This document shows, one piece after another, positions 26,164 to 34,877 of a stretch of DNA of 64,000 bases. This DNA is from Phytohabitans kaempferiae. Its GTDB lineage: Bacteria; Actinomycetota; Actinomycetes; Mycobacteriales; Micromonosporaceae. Both the position numbers and the translations under genes were made by a program. The stretch covers positions 1-64,000 of the forward strand of contig NZ_JBHLUH010000077.1 of assembly GCF_042433955.1 (NCBI RefSeq), in the 5' to 3' direction. Position 1 is the first letter of the stretch; the number at the start of each line of letters is the position of its first letter. Under the pieces are notes generated by a model that saw only the letters and a list, made by a program, of their open reading frames with translations, was not told the DNA's origin and searched no databases.

Positions 26164-28020
26164 TCAAGCATCGACGAGTTCACTGTCGGTCGGGTCTTCG
26201 GCCTCGTCCTCGAACGCGGCCGGGCTCTCCGCCTCCGCATCCATGACCTTCTTGCCCATCGCCTCGCCAATCAGCGCCAACAGGTGTTCACGTCGAGCGG
26301 CGAAGAATGCCTCGAAGTCGGCGGCTCGCAGCGCGGCGGGATCTACAAGGTGTGTGGCGAGGATTGCGTCCAGGTCCCTTCCGCTGATGCCGGCAGCAGC
26401 CTCGATCTTCGTCACGTAGTCAGCCGGCGATCTGCCGCCGATTCTCCGGTTGGTTTTGGCGGACAGAGCGGTCTTGTTGACAATCGACTCGCGCTTGGCG
26501 CGGTCCACCTTCACGCGATCACACCACGCCTTTGGAAAGATGTGGTGGATATCCACGTTAAGTTCGAGGAAGCTCGCTATGTTGAGTTGTTGCTGGTAGA
26601 TCCAGTCCATGCAGCCCTCCCGCATGAGGAGGGCGTAGATGCCCTTGTAGGCAGCGCTGTTGCGGGTGCGCAAAGTCAAGAGACGCGACGATTGGAAGCT
26701 TGCCTCCGATACCGTCCCCGGCTCCGGCCCGCTGTCGCGGATCCACGCCACGACCTGCTCCAGGTCTCGGGCAAACCGGGTCTCGGTCGAACCGCCGTAC
26801 AGCTCACCGAGCACGCCGGACCAGTACCAGCGGCGTAGCTTTGCGCCCCACGAGTGAGTGTCAGCATCAGGCCCAAGCATCGCTTTGATGGCCGCGAGTG
26901 GCACCAACTGCGAACGATACGGCACGTCCGCGGACTTGAAGACGTGCTGCTGAGCCAGGAAGCCAGCCGCCCACAGGAGGCCAGCCTCCACCCTCGGGGA
27001 ATACTCGATGTAGTCGGCCAACTTGAGTCGCAGGATGTCTCGCCGCTTGCAGGACACGCCTGGCGCCTGAGCCGCGTCTCTGCCCTGCGCGAGGTGGTCC
27101 ATGCGCCGCGCGTACGTCGTCACCAGCGACACGGCCTGTAGGAAGTCAGTGTTCTCCACACCACGCAGGACAGGCTTGGTGTCCAGGCGCTTCTTGCGCT
27201 CGTGCCAGTCATCGTTGAGCCGGAAGTCTGGAAATGCCTTGTCGCCGGCGAACGTGGCAGTGAGCAACTCGAAGACGTTCAGCGGCACTCCGCCGGTGTT
27301 GACCTTCTCGAAGACCGTGCAGACCGCCTCCTTCGGTGTGGACTTCTTCAGCACGATCACCGGCACGGTGTAGCTGATGATGTTGTTGAGCACACGCTGG
27401 AAGAACTCATTCCACCGAGCTGCCCGCGTCGGGTCGCCACCGACGTACTGCGTGTTCCACTCGAAGATCTTCGGCATGTCGAAGGCGAGCCAGAGCGGGA
27501 AGACATCGTTCTTGCACTGCAGCTCAGTCGTCGAGTAGTCGGCAGTGACCGTCCGACCGAAGTCGTCGCGCAGCTTCAAGTCCGGCGGGACCGAGATGAT
27601 GGCTTCTTCGCGATCCCCGTCGTCACCGAGGGCCTTCTCGATGTCGATCAGGTACCACCGCTGCAGCTTCTTGCCGCGCGGGTCGAACGTGTTGACCGGC
27701 CGTTGCGCCCTCACCGCCTGGTAGAGGGAGGTAAGTCGCTGCTGGCCATCAAGCAGGAGCTGCTCCGGCGAAACGGTGCCGGCCTCGGGAACGCCAGAGA
27801 TCAATTTGGGCGCCAGGTTGACGTCAGGCCCACCGGTCTCCAACATCATCACCACACCGATGGGGTATCCGAGCGAGACAGTGGCAAGCAGGCTCGCGAT
27901 CCGCGGATCTTCCCACTTCCACTCTCGCTGGAAGTCGGGCAACTGCACCTTTCCTGCTTCAACGTCCGCCATCAGCACGCCGAGGTTCATGTCCGGACTA
28001 TCGAAAGGCACAGCTACCAC
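26164..28020 (-). CDS. DUF262/HNH protein, GmrSD/BrxU-like putative type IV restriction enzyme
   Basis: 618 residues from a GTG start. The N-terminal DUF262 (ParB/sulfiredoxin-like) nucleotidase region has QREW (31-34) and the hallmark DGQQR (91-95), with FEKVNTGGVPLNVFELLTA further on. Near residue 505 VDIHHIFPKAWCD, followed by an Asn/Arg-rich stretch, matches the HNH-type DUF1524 nuclease motif. GmrSD enzymes, and BrxU in some BREX loci, use NTP hydrolysis to cut modified (for example glucosylated) phage DNA. It lies 135 bp upstream of pglW on the same strand, so it may be transcribed with the BREX operon. The Glu/Asp-rich tail is probably disordered. Confidence 0.85.
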   Translation of the reverse strand: MVAVPFDSPDMNLGVLMADVEAGKVQLPDFQREWKWEDPRIASLLATVSLGYPIGVVMMLETGGPDVNLAPKLISGVPEAGTVSPEQLLLDGQQRLTSLYQAVRAQRPVNTFDPRGKKLQRWYLIDIEKALGDDGDREEAIISVPPDLKLRDDFGRTVTADYSTTELQCKNDVFPLWLAFDMPKIFEWNTQYVGGDPTRAARWNEFFQRVLNNIISYTVPVIVLKKSTPKEAVCTVFEKVNTGGVPLNVFELLTATFAGDKAFPDFRLNDDWHERKKRLDTKPVLRGVENTDFLQAVSLVTTYARRMDHLAQGRDAAQAPGVSCKRRDILRLKLADYIEYSPRVEAGLLWAAGFLAQQHVFKSADVPYRSQLVPLAAIKAMLGPDADTHSWGAKLRRWYWSGVLGELYGGSTETRFARDLEQVVAWIRDSGPEPGTVSEASFQSSRLLTLRTRNSAAYKGIYALLMREGCMDWIYQQQLNIASFLELNVDIHHIFPKAWCDRVKVDRAKRESIVNKTALSAKTNRRIGGRSPADYVTKIEAAAGISGRDLDAILATHLVDPAALRAADFEAFFAARREHLLALIGEAMGKKVMDAEAESPAAFEDEAEDPTDSELVDA

Positions 28021-28297
28021 CCAATCCAGTCAATGGATGTCCCCAGTTAGCCTCGTCCGAGATCTACCTGCGACATAGCCCACGATCGGTGGAAAAGCGT
28101 GTCCGAGTGGACGGCTCGGGCATGCGCCGACGAGCTTCCATAGAGGGCGATCCGGTAGGCGCGGTGGTGTCAAAGTACTACGCGACACTCGCCCACCGGT
28201 ATCCGCACCGGTCGGCCAGCCGAGGGCGCTGCACCATCGACAGGGCGCGTCACCACGGCGGCGCTAACCGATCTGCGGGCTGACGGCACCTACCGTC

Positions 28298-29005
28298 TCA
28301 TCGCATTAGGCCAGCGAGTATGCGGTTCAGGTCGGTGAGGTCAGGCACTACGAGTTCCGCTCCAGCGTCCCGTAGCTCGTCTGCGCTGTCGCGGCCAGTC
28401 GCTACGCCCACGATCGCCGCTCCGCCGTCGTGCGCCGCGCGCACGTCGTTGGCTGTGTCACCCACGACGACCGTGTTGTCCCGCGTGAAAGCCGTCCCGT
28501 ATCGCGCTCCAGCACGCTCCTGAGCGACGGGCACCAGCCTCGCCCGCTCAGAGTCGTCCTCCCCGTAGGCGCCGGCGTCAAAGTCGATGTGCTGGCCCAA
28601 GCCGAACGCGCGCAGCTTCACGACAGCCACGCCCCGGAGGTTGCCGGTCAGCACGGTCTGGACCGGCCATGGCAGCTCGGCCAGGGCAACGAGCACATCA
28701 GCCGCGCCGGGCAGTATCCGGCCTTGGCTGCAGAGTTCATCGATGTGAGACTCGTACTGCCGCACCAGTTCCGCCGCGTACTGCCGTTCGAGGTTGGCGC
28801 TCGACTCGATGCCGTGCCGTTCCAGGGTCTCAGCGAAGATCGCCAGCTCGGTGCGCCCGGTGGGCTCTACCACGTGCTCCAACGGTCGGCCGGCTACCAC
28901 CTCGAATGCCTGTCGATAGAGCTGCGTACCGAGTCCGCGCGTTTCGATCAGTGTGTGGTCGATGTCCCATAGCACCAAGCGGCGCCCGACTGGGTGAGTG
29001 GCCAT
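28298..29005 (-). CDS. HAD-family hydrolase (phosphoglycolate-phosphatase-like)
   Basis: 235 residues from the ATG at 29005. Motif I is VLWDIDHTLIETRG (nucleophile Asp and second Asp, about residues 11-24); a Thr-containing motif II is in TVLTGNLRG, and motif IV is VVVGDTANDVRAA. The cap region matches small phosphatases of the phosphoglycolate/pyrophosphatase group. The substrate cannot be told. The open frame to 29137 uses a GTG on the far side of the divergent XRE gene's start and is not used. It is transcribed divergently from the XRE-TPR regulator at 29093, a pairing often seen in actinomycetes. All HAD catalytic residues are present, unlike the remnant at 298-666. Confidence 0.85.
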   Translation of the reverse strand: MATHPVGRRLVLWDIDHTLIETRGLGTQLYRQAFEVVAGRPLEHVVEPTGRTELAIFAETLERHGIESSANLERQYAAELVRQYESHIDELCSQGRILPGAADVLVALAELPWPVQTVLTGNLRGVAVVKLRAFGLGQHIDFDAGAYGEDDSERARLVPVAQERAGARYGTAFTRDNTVVVGDTANDVRAAHDGGAAIVGVATGRDSADELRDAGAELVVPDLTDLNRILAGLMR

Positions 29006-29092
29006 TGCCCGAGTCTTCCACGGCGGGCGTAGCCTCTCACCAAGAGCAGCACTTGGCCGCGTTTTCGTGTGGATGCGTGAAGGTGGTGTGGC

Positions 29093-30301
29093 GTGGAGAG
29101 CCAGGAGTGGGCGATAGGCCAACGGATCGCCAGCCACAGGGGCCGCTGTGGACTGACCCAGGAAGAACTTGCGGGCCTGGTCGGCATATCTCTATCCATG
29201 ATGAAGAAGATCGAGTCCGGCGATCGGCTCGTCACCCGGTTTTCCCTGCTCGTCCTCTTTGCACAGGCGCTACGCATCAAGGATCTGCGGGAGCTGACCG
29301 GAGTTCCCCTGGCCCTCATGCCGGACGGCCGCCGCGGGCACCCCTCGGCCAACGCCGTGTACGCCGCGCTCATGGACCGCGGGCGAAGTGTTGCGGAACC
29401 GGTAGACCTTGCGGATTTGACACGTTGTATCGAACACGCCTGGCGGACCTGGCAGGCACCGTCGGCCTTTCGCTATGACGCGGTGGGCCAGCAGCTTCCT
29501 GAACTGCTCCGGCATGCTCAGAGCGCTGTGTGTGGGCTCGAAGGCCGTCAACGGCGCGAGGCTCTGCGACTTGCCAGCACCTTGTATCAACTCACCCGGA
29601 CCTGGACCAAGCGTGTCGGCGAGTACGAGCTGTCCATTGTGGCCGCCGATCGAGCGGTGTCGAGTGCGCTAGATGCCGATGATCCGGACCTCGCTGGCGC
29701 TGCGGCATGGAACCTCGCCATGATCTTGTCGGCACAGGGCAAGACCGAGCACTCGCGCGCGGTCGTGCACCAGGCGATCGCGGAGCTGAAGCCTCGATTG
29801 GACCGGCCGTCCGCGAAGCGCTTGGCCGTATTCGGTGGACTCCACCTCCTAGGTGCGACCGAGGCTGCCCGCGATGACAACACCGGCGAGGCGCAGCAGC
29901 TCCTGGGCGTCGCCGGAACGGTTGCGGCGAAGACGGGCGAAACCAACCACTTCCGCATGGTGTTCGGGCCGACGAACGTCGCGCTGCACCGGGTCTCAAC
30001 CGCTGTCGAGCTTGGACGCCTTGGCGACGCGCTCCATTTGGTCGAGCACACCGACGTCCAGCAGACCTCAGCAGTCGAACGGCGGCTCACGTTCCATCTG
30101 GATGCCGCCCGCTGCTACCTGCATAAGCGAAACGATGTCGCAGCCGTACACATGATTCAGCGAATCCATCGCGAGTCCCCAGAGGAGTTGCGCTACAGCT
30201 CCATCGTCCGTGGGACGCTCACCCAGCTCAGGAACCGGGCCAAGCCCGCTGTTCATGCAGAGCTTCGACCGCTTCTTGAAGCGGCAAGCTTGCCAGCGTA
30301 A
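29093..30301 (+). CDS. XRE-family regulator with TPR-like C-terminal region
   Basis: 402 residues. The N-terminal helix-turn-helix (IGQRIASHRGRCGLTQEELA, about residues 8-27, continuing to SMMKKIESG) is of the Cro/C1 type. The rest (about residues 110-400) is alpha-helical with TPR-like pairs, as in large actinomycete XRE proteins that sense a ligand or peptide. The GTG start is preceded by AAGGTGG six bases away. It is divergent from the HAD gene, with an 87-bp gap that should hold both promoters. It may control the HAD gene or the element's cargo. Confidence 0.8.
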   Translation: MESQEWAIGQRIASHRGRCGLTQEELAGLVGISLSMMKKIESGDRLVTRFSLLVLFAQALRIKDLRELTGVPLALMPDGRRGHPSANAVYAALMDRGRSVAEPVDLADLTRCIEHAWRTWQAPSAFRYDAVGQQLPELLRHAQSAVCGLEGRQRREALRLASTLYQLTRTWTKRVGEYELSIVAADRAVSSALDADDPDLAGAAAWNLAMILSAQGKTEHSRAVVHQAIAELKPRLDRPSAKRLAVFGGLHLLGATEAARDDNTGEAQQLLGVAGTVAAKTGETNHFRMVFGPTNVALHRVSTAVELGRLGDALHLVEHTDVQQTSAVERRLTFHLDAARCYLHKRNDVAAVHMIQRIHRESPEELRYSSIVRGTLTQLRNRAKPAVHAELRPLLEAASLPA

Positions 30302-30540
30302 GCGGGTTCCTCGCCCTCTTGGTACACCAGGTGTGTCCTTCACCCGGCGTGAGCCAACAGCCTCTTTGAACGCCATAGCGTCCGTGCTGGCACCGAGACG
30401 ACAAGGCGTGCGGTATGGGTCCCACGTCGTTCGGCCCGGTGCGTTGGAGAAGGCCCCGGCCGGACGTGACACGTGCCTCCATCCGGCCGGGCGTCCAAGG
30501 AGGCATGCGTCCAATTGGTCGCCGAAATGGCAGGTGCCGG

Positions 30541-31425
30541 GTGCCAACCAGAAAAGAACAGCCCGTCCCTTCGTTGCGGGCCCGTCTCCTGGGCACGCGG
30601 ATGCGGGCGTTGCGCGAAGATCGAGGGCTCACCCGCCGGTTCACGGCCGAGCAACTCGGGGTGGACTACTCCGAGGTAAAAGATCTTGAGTATGGAACAC
30701 GGACCTTTCACCAAAACCGTCTCACCACGCTACTGGATCTTTACGGGGTATACGAACACGCCGAGCGTGAACACCTCGTCGGCTTGGCGCGGGACGCCTT
30801 TCGGCTGCCACAGTGGGAGGACCACTTCGACGCTCCGGCGCTGGGCGTGTCGATGTTGGACAGTCTGTGGCTGGAGTCGGCCGCTGAACGGATCCGGTGC
30901 TACAGCGCGGCTGTCGTTCCCGATCTCTTGCGCACGGCTGGCTACGCGGAGGCAGTGGTCCGCCGTGAACACGGTCCCACCTTGCCGGAAGAGCACCTGA
31001 CCTGGTGGATGCAGGCGTCAAAACGGCGCCAGCAAGTCCTTGGCCGTACGCCATTGCGGGCGGTAATCGCGGAGATCGCGCTGCACCGCCGGGTCGGTGC
31101 CGCAGTCGACACGCTCTGCGCCCAGCTCGAACACCTGGCAGCCGTTGGGCGTGCCGGTTCGATTGAGGTGGGGGTGCTGCCCACGGAGGCCGGCTACCTG
31201 CTGGGCATGGACAGCTCATTCACCGTCTTCGACCTGCCTCAGACGTTTCTCCCGATCGCGGCGTGTAGCCAGCGTCGGGATGGCGTCGCCATCGAGGACG
31301 GCGCGGCCGCCGGCTGGTACGCGGATGCGTTCGACCGGCTGTGGGCAGCGACTTTACCGGCGGCGGATTCGGCTCAGCTGATCGCCGAGCTGGTTGAACA
31401 AATGTCCGTGCATTCGAGGAATTGA
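30541..31425 (+). CDS. XRE-family regulator with DUF5753 domain (first of a tandem pair)
   Basis: 294 residues. Helix-turn-helix at about residues 14-60 (MRALREDRGLTRRFTAEQLG, then YSEVKDLEYG), followed by a DUF5753 effector domain (about 100-290, with RCYSAAVVPDLLRTAGYAEA). The start at GTG 30541 was chosen by alignment with the next gene, whose N-terminus MPTERKQ matches VPTRKEQ here. Upstream open frame to 30415 shows no homology. Such proteins are typically paired with a small DUF397-type protein in Streptomyces, where they act in development; here the small partner is different (32342-32554). It is followed by its paralogue after 20 bases. Confidence 0.82.
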   Translation: MPTRKEQPVPSLRARLLGTRMRALREDRGLTRRFTAEQLGVDYSEVKDLEYGTRTFHQNRLTTLLDLYGVYEHAEREHLVGLARDAFRLPQWEDHFDAPALGVSMLDSLWLESAAERIRCYSAAVVPDLLRTAGYAEAVVRREHGPTLPEEHLTWWMQASKRRQQVLGRTPLRAVIAEIALHRRVGAAVDTLCAQLEHLAAVGRAGSIEVGVLPTEAGYLLGMDSSFTVFDLPQTFLPIAACSQRRDGVAIEDGAAAGWYADAFDRLWAATLPAADSAQLIAELVEQMSVHSRN

Positions 31426-31445
31426 CGAAGGGATGGTGTCGCACG

Positions 31446-32345
31446 ATGCCGACGGAGCGAAAACAGTTCGTCCAGACGGTACGCTCCCAGTTTCTGGGCG
31501 ACCGGATGCGGCAGTTGCGGGAGGATCGCGGGCTGACGCTCAAGTACATCGCCGCGTACCTGGGCGTGGAGTTCTCCACGCTCGCGCGCTATGAGCGAGC
31601 AGAGTGGCCGTTCCGCCGCGACCATGTAGTCGCTCTGCTGGACGTCTACGGGGTATTCGACGATGCGCAGCGCGCTGCCTTGGTCGACATGGCTCAGCAG
31701 GCGTGGCGGATCAACGAGTGGCAGCCCACCGACGACCGCAACGACGCTTCCGTGAGCACCGGCGGAATGCCTGTGGACGACTGGTGGCTTCAGGATCGCG
31801 CGGCGGAGTTGTGCATCTACGCCAACACATTGCTCCCCGAGGTGGTGCAGAGTCGCGACTACGCCGAAGCGACCCTCGGGCGCACGGGACTCCAACCGAT
31901 GGTGGTGGACAGGCTCGTACGCCAGCGGATCGAGCGGCAGCAGGCGTTGGAGGACAAGAAGCCAGCAACCCGGCTCGAGATCCTGATCGAGGAGTCGGTC
32001 CTGCACCGTCCTGTCGGTGGCCGCGTGGTGCTGGAGCAACAGATGCAGCACCTGGTTCGGCTGGTCGAGCAGCGGCCACACGTCAAGGTCCGTGTCCTGC
32101 CCGCCCGCGTCGGCTGGCATCCGGGCATCGCTGGGGCCTTCACGGTGTGCGAGATGCAGCGGCCGTACCCGCCCATCGCGCTGGTCCACCACCTCGGCGG
32201 TCGGCTGATAGTCGAAGCGGCCGCCGCCAAGCGATACGTGACCGCGTTCCAGCAGCTTCGCGAGATCGCGCTGGACCAGATGAGCTCCTTCGACCTCATC
32301 ACCAACGCCGCAGGCACCACCAACAAGCAGGAGGTCTCCGCATGA
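31446..32345 (+). CDS. XRE-family regulator with DUF5753 domain (second of a tandem pair)
   Basis: 299 residues from ATG 31446, preceded by GAAGGGA. Helix-turn-helix MRQLREDRGLTLKYIAAYLG (about residues 19-38) and the DUF5753 domain (LCIYANTLLPEVVQSRDYAE onward) mirror the preceding gene, so the pair arose by duplication. The stop is shared with the start of the 70-residue gene in ATGA (32342-32345), so the two are translationally coupled. They probably form a regulator and small-partner unit controlling element genes. Confidence 0.85.
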   Translation: MPTERKQFVQTVRSQFLGDRMRQLREDRGLTLKYIAAYLGVEFSTLARYERAEWPFRRDHVVALLDVYGVFDDAQRAALVDMAQQAWRINEWQPTDDRNDASVSTGGMPVDDWWLQDRAAELCIYANTLLPEVVQSRDYAEATLGRTGLQPMVVDRLVRQRIERQQALEDKKPATRLEILIEESVLHRPVGGRVVLEQQMQHLVRLVEQRPHVKVRVLPARVGWHPGIAGAFTVCEMQRPYPPIALVHHLGGRLIVEAAAAKRYVTAFQQLREIALDQMSSFDLITNAAGTTNKQEVSA

Positions 32346-32554
32346 AGATGATCCCGTTCAACAGCGAGGCGTCGCGGACCGCGGTCACCGTGGGCGCGCA
32401 GCGGATCGCGGCATACGCGGACAAGCACGCCATCGCCATCGACCCGTCCCAGTGCGAGGACCTGGCAGAGCTGCTGTTCGGTGACTACCGCGCCTTCCTC
32501 GCCGGCCTCACCCACACGACGGGAGCCCTCGACGCGGACGGCCACGGAGGATGA
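32342..32554 (+). CDS. 70-residue protein coupled to the XRE/DUF5753 regulator
   Basis: The ATG lies within the regulator's stop (ATGA), and high-GC coding runs to TGA at 32552-32554. The sequence starts MKMIPFNSEASRTAVTVGAQ and contains RIAAYADKHAIAIDPSQ and a helical C-terminus. It is not recognisably DUF397, the usual small partner of these regulators. Position suggests a co-acting or counteracting partner. Function unknown. Confidence 0.65.
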   Translation: MKMIPFNSEASRTAVTVGAQRIAAYADKHAIAIDPSQCEDLAELLFGDYRAFLAGLTHTTGALDADGHGG

Positions 32555-32633
32555 GTCCGAGCCTGCCGCCCACCGGATCGGGTGGGCGGCAGGCGTGGCA
32601 AGCAATGCCCCGCACGGTGATCGACAGGCCTGG

Positions 32634-34079
32634 CTACCGTGCGCGTCGATCGGACCGCGTTGGTGCCACATAGTGGTCGGGCCGCACGTAGCTGCGGCTC
32701 GTGCTGGGCGCGCTCCGGCCGACGCGGGCCGGCGGGGCGTACCGGCTCAGGAGCGAAGCTGCCGCCCGGGCGGCCTGGGATTGGTGCAGTCGCTGCTGGG
32801 CTTCGCGGATGTCGGCCAGGTACTCGGCGATGGCGGCGATGTTGAGGATCAGGTGCAGCGCGGCGGTCGTGTCCGTGTCTTCGCTGACCGCGCCCATGAC
32901 GGAGATCAGCCGGGCCATCGACCGCAGTTGCCCGGCGTAAGACACATTCGGCGCGCGTGGAGGCCGTTGCTGCTCGTAGGCCGCTCGGTCCAGCGCCTCG
33001 GCCGCCGCAGTCAACGGGCCGTCCCGATCACTCTCCCAGGCATGAGCGGCGGCGGAGAGAACGTCGGCGGCTGCGCCGGCGATGTCCGTGGCGGTAGCGG
33101 CGTTCATCTGTCCGGCAGCGCTGCGGGCGGCGTCGGCCGTGTCCCGGTACAGACCGGGATGCGGCGGGAACGCGTCCGCCGCGATCCTCGCCGCGTTGCG
33201 TGGGCGCGGCGTCGGCCTGTTCGGCGAACTGGCCCATCGGGCACGGAGCCGGGGCAGTGAGAGGTCTGCGGCGAGGCGGCCACCGCCGTACCAAATGCTG
33301 TCGCCGGCCGCGGTGGTGTGGTCAGGTAGCCCGACCGCGTAGCCGGTCACCTGGCTGGGGTTGCGGCTGCTGTGCCGCAGCTTGACCTCGACGCCGGCTG
33401 CGGCCAGCCGGGCGAAGAAGTCGGCCTCGCCGGTCGCAGTCGTGGCGGTCGTGCGGATCTGTCGTCGGAGCAGTTCCTGTGGCGCTGCCCGCCTGCCGAG
33501 CCTCGCGGTCTTGTTGAGTTCGGCTGGGCGTGGCCAGCCGCGCGAGCCGGCGCCGGGTGGGGCGACTCGGTAGAGGCCGTAGCGTTCCTCCAGCTCCCGG
33601 CAGGCTTGTTGGGCGCGGAGCTTGTCCTTCCACGCCCACGCGGTGCGCCGGTCCTGCCGGACGAGGGTGGCGACGAGGTGGATGTGGTCGTCGGCGTGGC
33701 GTACGGCGACCCAGCGAACGGCGCGGTGGTCGCCGTGTGGGGCGAGCCCGACGGCAGCCATGACCTCGCCGGCGATGTGCGCCCACTGGTTGTCGCTCAG
33801 GGTGCGGTCGGTGGGATGGGTGCGGATCGAGCAGTGCCACACCGTCTGGCGGGGCGGGTTGCGGCCGCCGGTGACCGGCTGCTCCAGCAGATCGGTTAGC
33901 TGGCGTACGTCGCGCTTGCCGTCGGCTCTGGTCGGTGGTTCCAGGGTGGCGAGTGGGCCTGCGTCGGTCCAGGCAGCGACCAGGTGCGGGTTGGTGTGCT
34001 CTTCCCGCTTGCCTGGGCCGAACAGGTAGCGCAGCAGGCCGCCGACCTTCGTGCCGCGCGGGTGGATAGCGGGGATCAT
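32634..34079 (-). CDS. Relaxase (mobilization nuclease)
   Basis: 481 residues. The relaxase three-histidine motif is HADDHIHLV (His128, His132, His134), within VRWVAVRHADDHIHLVATL; WHCSIRTHPTDRTLSD precedes it. It nicks at oriT and leads single-stranded DNA transfer. The C-terminal half is helical and Ala/Arg-rich, with no helicase motifs. The start overlaps the MobC-like stop in ATGA (34076-34079). The nicking tyrosine is not certain; a Tyr near residue 18 (LLRYLFG) fits the usual N-terminal position. Together with MobC and the oriT-like repeat it marks a mobilizable element. Confidence 0.85.
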   Translation of the reverse strand: MIPAIHPRGTKVGGLLRYLFGPGKREEHTNPHLVAAWTDAGPLATLEPPTRADGKRDVRQLTDLLEQPVTGGRNPPRQTVWHCSIRTHPTDRTLSDNQWAHIAGEVMAAVGLAPHGDHRAVRWVAVRHADDHIHLVATLVRQDRRTAWAWKDKLRAQQACRELEERYGLYRVAPPGAGSRGWPRPAELNKTARLGRRAAPQELLRRQIRTTATTATGEADFFARLAAAGVEVKLRHSSRNPSQVTGYAVGLPDHTTAAGDSIWYGGGRLAADLSLPRLRARWASSPNRPTPRPRNAARIAADAFPPHPGLYRDTADAARSAAGQMNAATATDIAGAAADVLSAAAHAWESDRDGPLTAAAEALDRAAYEQQRPPRAPNVSYAGQLRSMARLISVMGAVSEDTDTTAALHLILNIAAIAEYLADIREAQQRLHQSQAARAAASLLSRYAPPARVGRSAPSTSRSYVRPDHYVAPTRSDRRAR

Positions 34080-34522
34080 CGCAGCCGCCGGTGCACCGCC
34101 GATACCACCTCGTCCAGCGCTTGGACTGTGCGGACGCAGGTGGCGACCGCGGAATGCAGCCAGGCGGGCGCCTTGCCGACGCTGTTGAGCGCGGCGACTG
34201 CTTGGTTGAGGTTGCCACCTACCCGGTTGACGGCGGTGCGGGCGTCGAACAGCTCGGCCTGCAACTCGGCCAGGGCCTCGTGCTCGGTCGCGGCGGGCGT
34301 TGTCACGGTGTGCTGGTTACGGGCGGCGACGAGTGCCGCTTCCGCGCAGTATCCGGTCGGTGTCAGCCCCGCCCTGCGGGCGGCGGTGAGAACTTCGGTG
34401 TACTCGTCGTCGCTGAAGCTCGGGTTGATCCGCCGCATCCGGCGCTGCGGCAGGCGTGCGCGGTCACGCCCGGCGCGCCGTCGGGGGCCTGGCGCCCATC
34501 CTTGCGGTACCTGCCCATACAT
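34076..34522 (-). CDS. MobC-like relaxosome protein
   Basis: 148 residues from ATG 34522 (GAGGGA eight bases upstream). The Arg-rich N-terminus precedes a ribbon-helix-helix-like core (RINPSFSDDEYTEVLTAARR) and a helical region with VGGNLNQAVAALN, characteristic of MobC/bacterial mobilization proteins. It helps the relaxase melt and nick oriT. An alternative TTG start at 34624 adds 34 Ala/Ser/Pro-rich residues and is preceded, eight bases away, by a perfect AGGAGGTG that lies in the arm of the hairpin at 34630-34671; which start is used decides whether that hairpin also controls translation. The relaxase follows with a 4-base overlap. Confidence 0.72.
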   Translation of the reverse strand: MYGQVPQGWAPGPRRRAGRDRARLPQRRMRRINPSFSDDEYTEVLTAARRAGLTPTGYCAEAALVAARNQHTVTTPAATEHEALAELQAELFDARTAVNRVGGNLNQAVAALNSVGKAPAWLHSAVATCVRTVQALDEVVSAVHRRLR

Positions 34523-34629
34523 ATCTTGTCCCTCTGCCGGCGCCGAGCATCGTTCCTCGGAGAACGGTGAGGCCCTGGGGTGGGCGGCAGCGCTGCCCGT
34601 AGCGCCCGCTACGACGGTCGGCAACGCCG

Positions 34630-34671
34630 TAACACCTCCTGCTGACCGCGCCCGGTCGGCAGGAGGTGTTA
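34630..34671. other. oriT-like 18-bp inverted repeat
   Basis: Bases 630-647 of this kilobase pair with 654-671 over 18 positions with one T-G wobble, around a 6-base loop (GCGCCC). It lies directly upstream of mobC and the relaxase gene, the normal place of an oriT, whose nic site usually flanks such a repeat. Both arms carry a perfect Shine-Dalgarno or its complement (AGGAGGTG). Alternative reading: a translational control hairpin for mobC. No T-run, so a terminator is unlikely. Confidence 0.55.
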
Positions 34672-34759
34672 CACGAACTCCAACTTGCTCCCGCGCTACT
34701 CAAGATCCGTCGAGGCTGACGGACTACGCTCCGGAGACCTTGGGCTCTCAGTGCGATCC

Positions 34760-34822
34760 ACTTCCGCTTCCGGTTCCGCTTCGGACCGCAAGAGCGGAAG
34801 TAGCCGGAAGTAACTTCCGCTT
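34760..34822. repeat. Cluster of ACTTCCGCTT repeats (operator-like)
   Basis: ACTTCCGCTT occurs exactly at 34760-34769 and 34813-34822, a variant GGTTCCGCTT at 34772-34781, and inverted copies at 34793-34801 and 34804-34811. Bases 34805-34819 form a 15-base perfect palindrome (CGGAAGTAACTTCCG). It lies 44 bases before the ribosome site of the small gene at 34878 and looks like a repressor array. A related GCGGAAGCGGAAGT is at 36080-36093. Confidence 0.5.
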
Positions 34823-34877
34823 GGGCTCTTCCTCCTCTGGGCACCGCATGGCTGAGACCGGATAAGAGGAGGTCGCT

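Noticed and set aside
28089..28283. 64-codon frame between the DUF262 gene and the HAD gene
   Set aside because: No good ribosome site, no recognisable domain and a low-complexity composition; the 277-bp gap is treated as non-coding.
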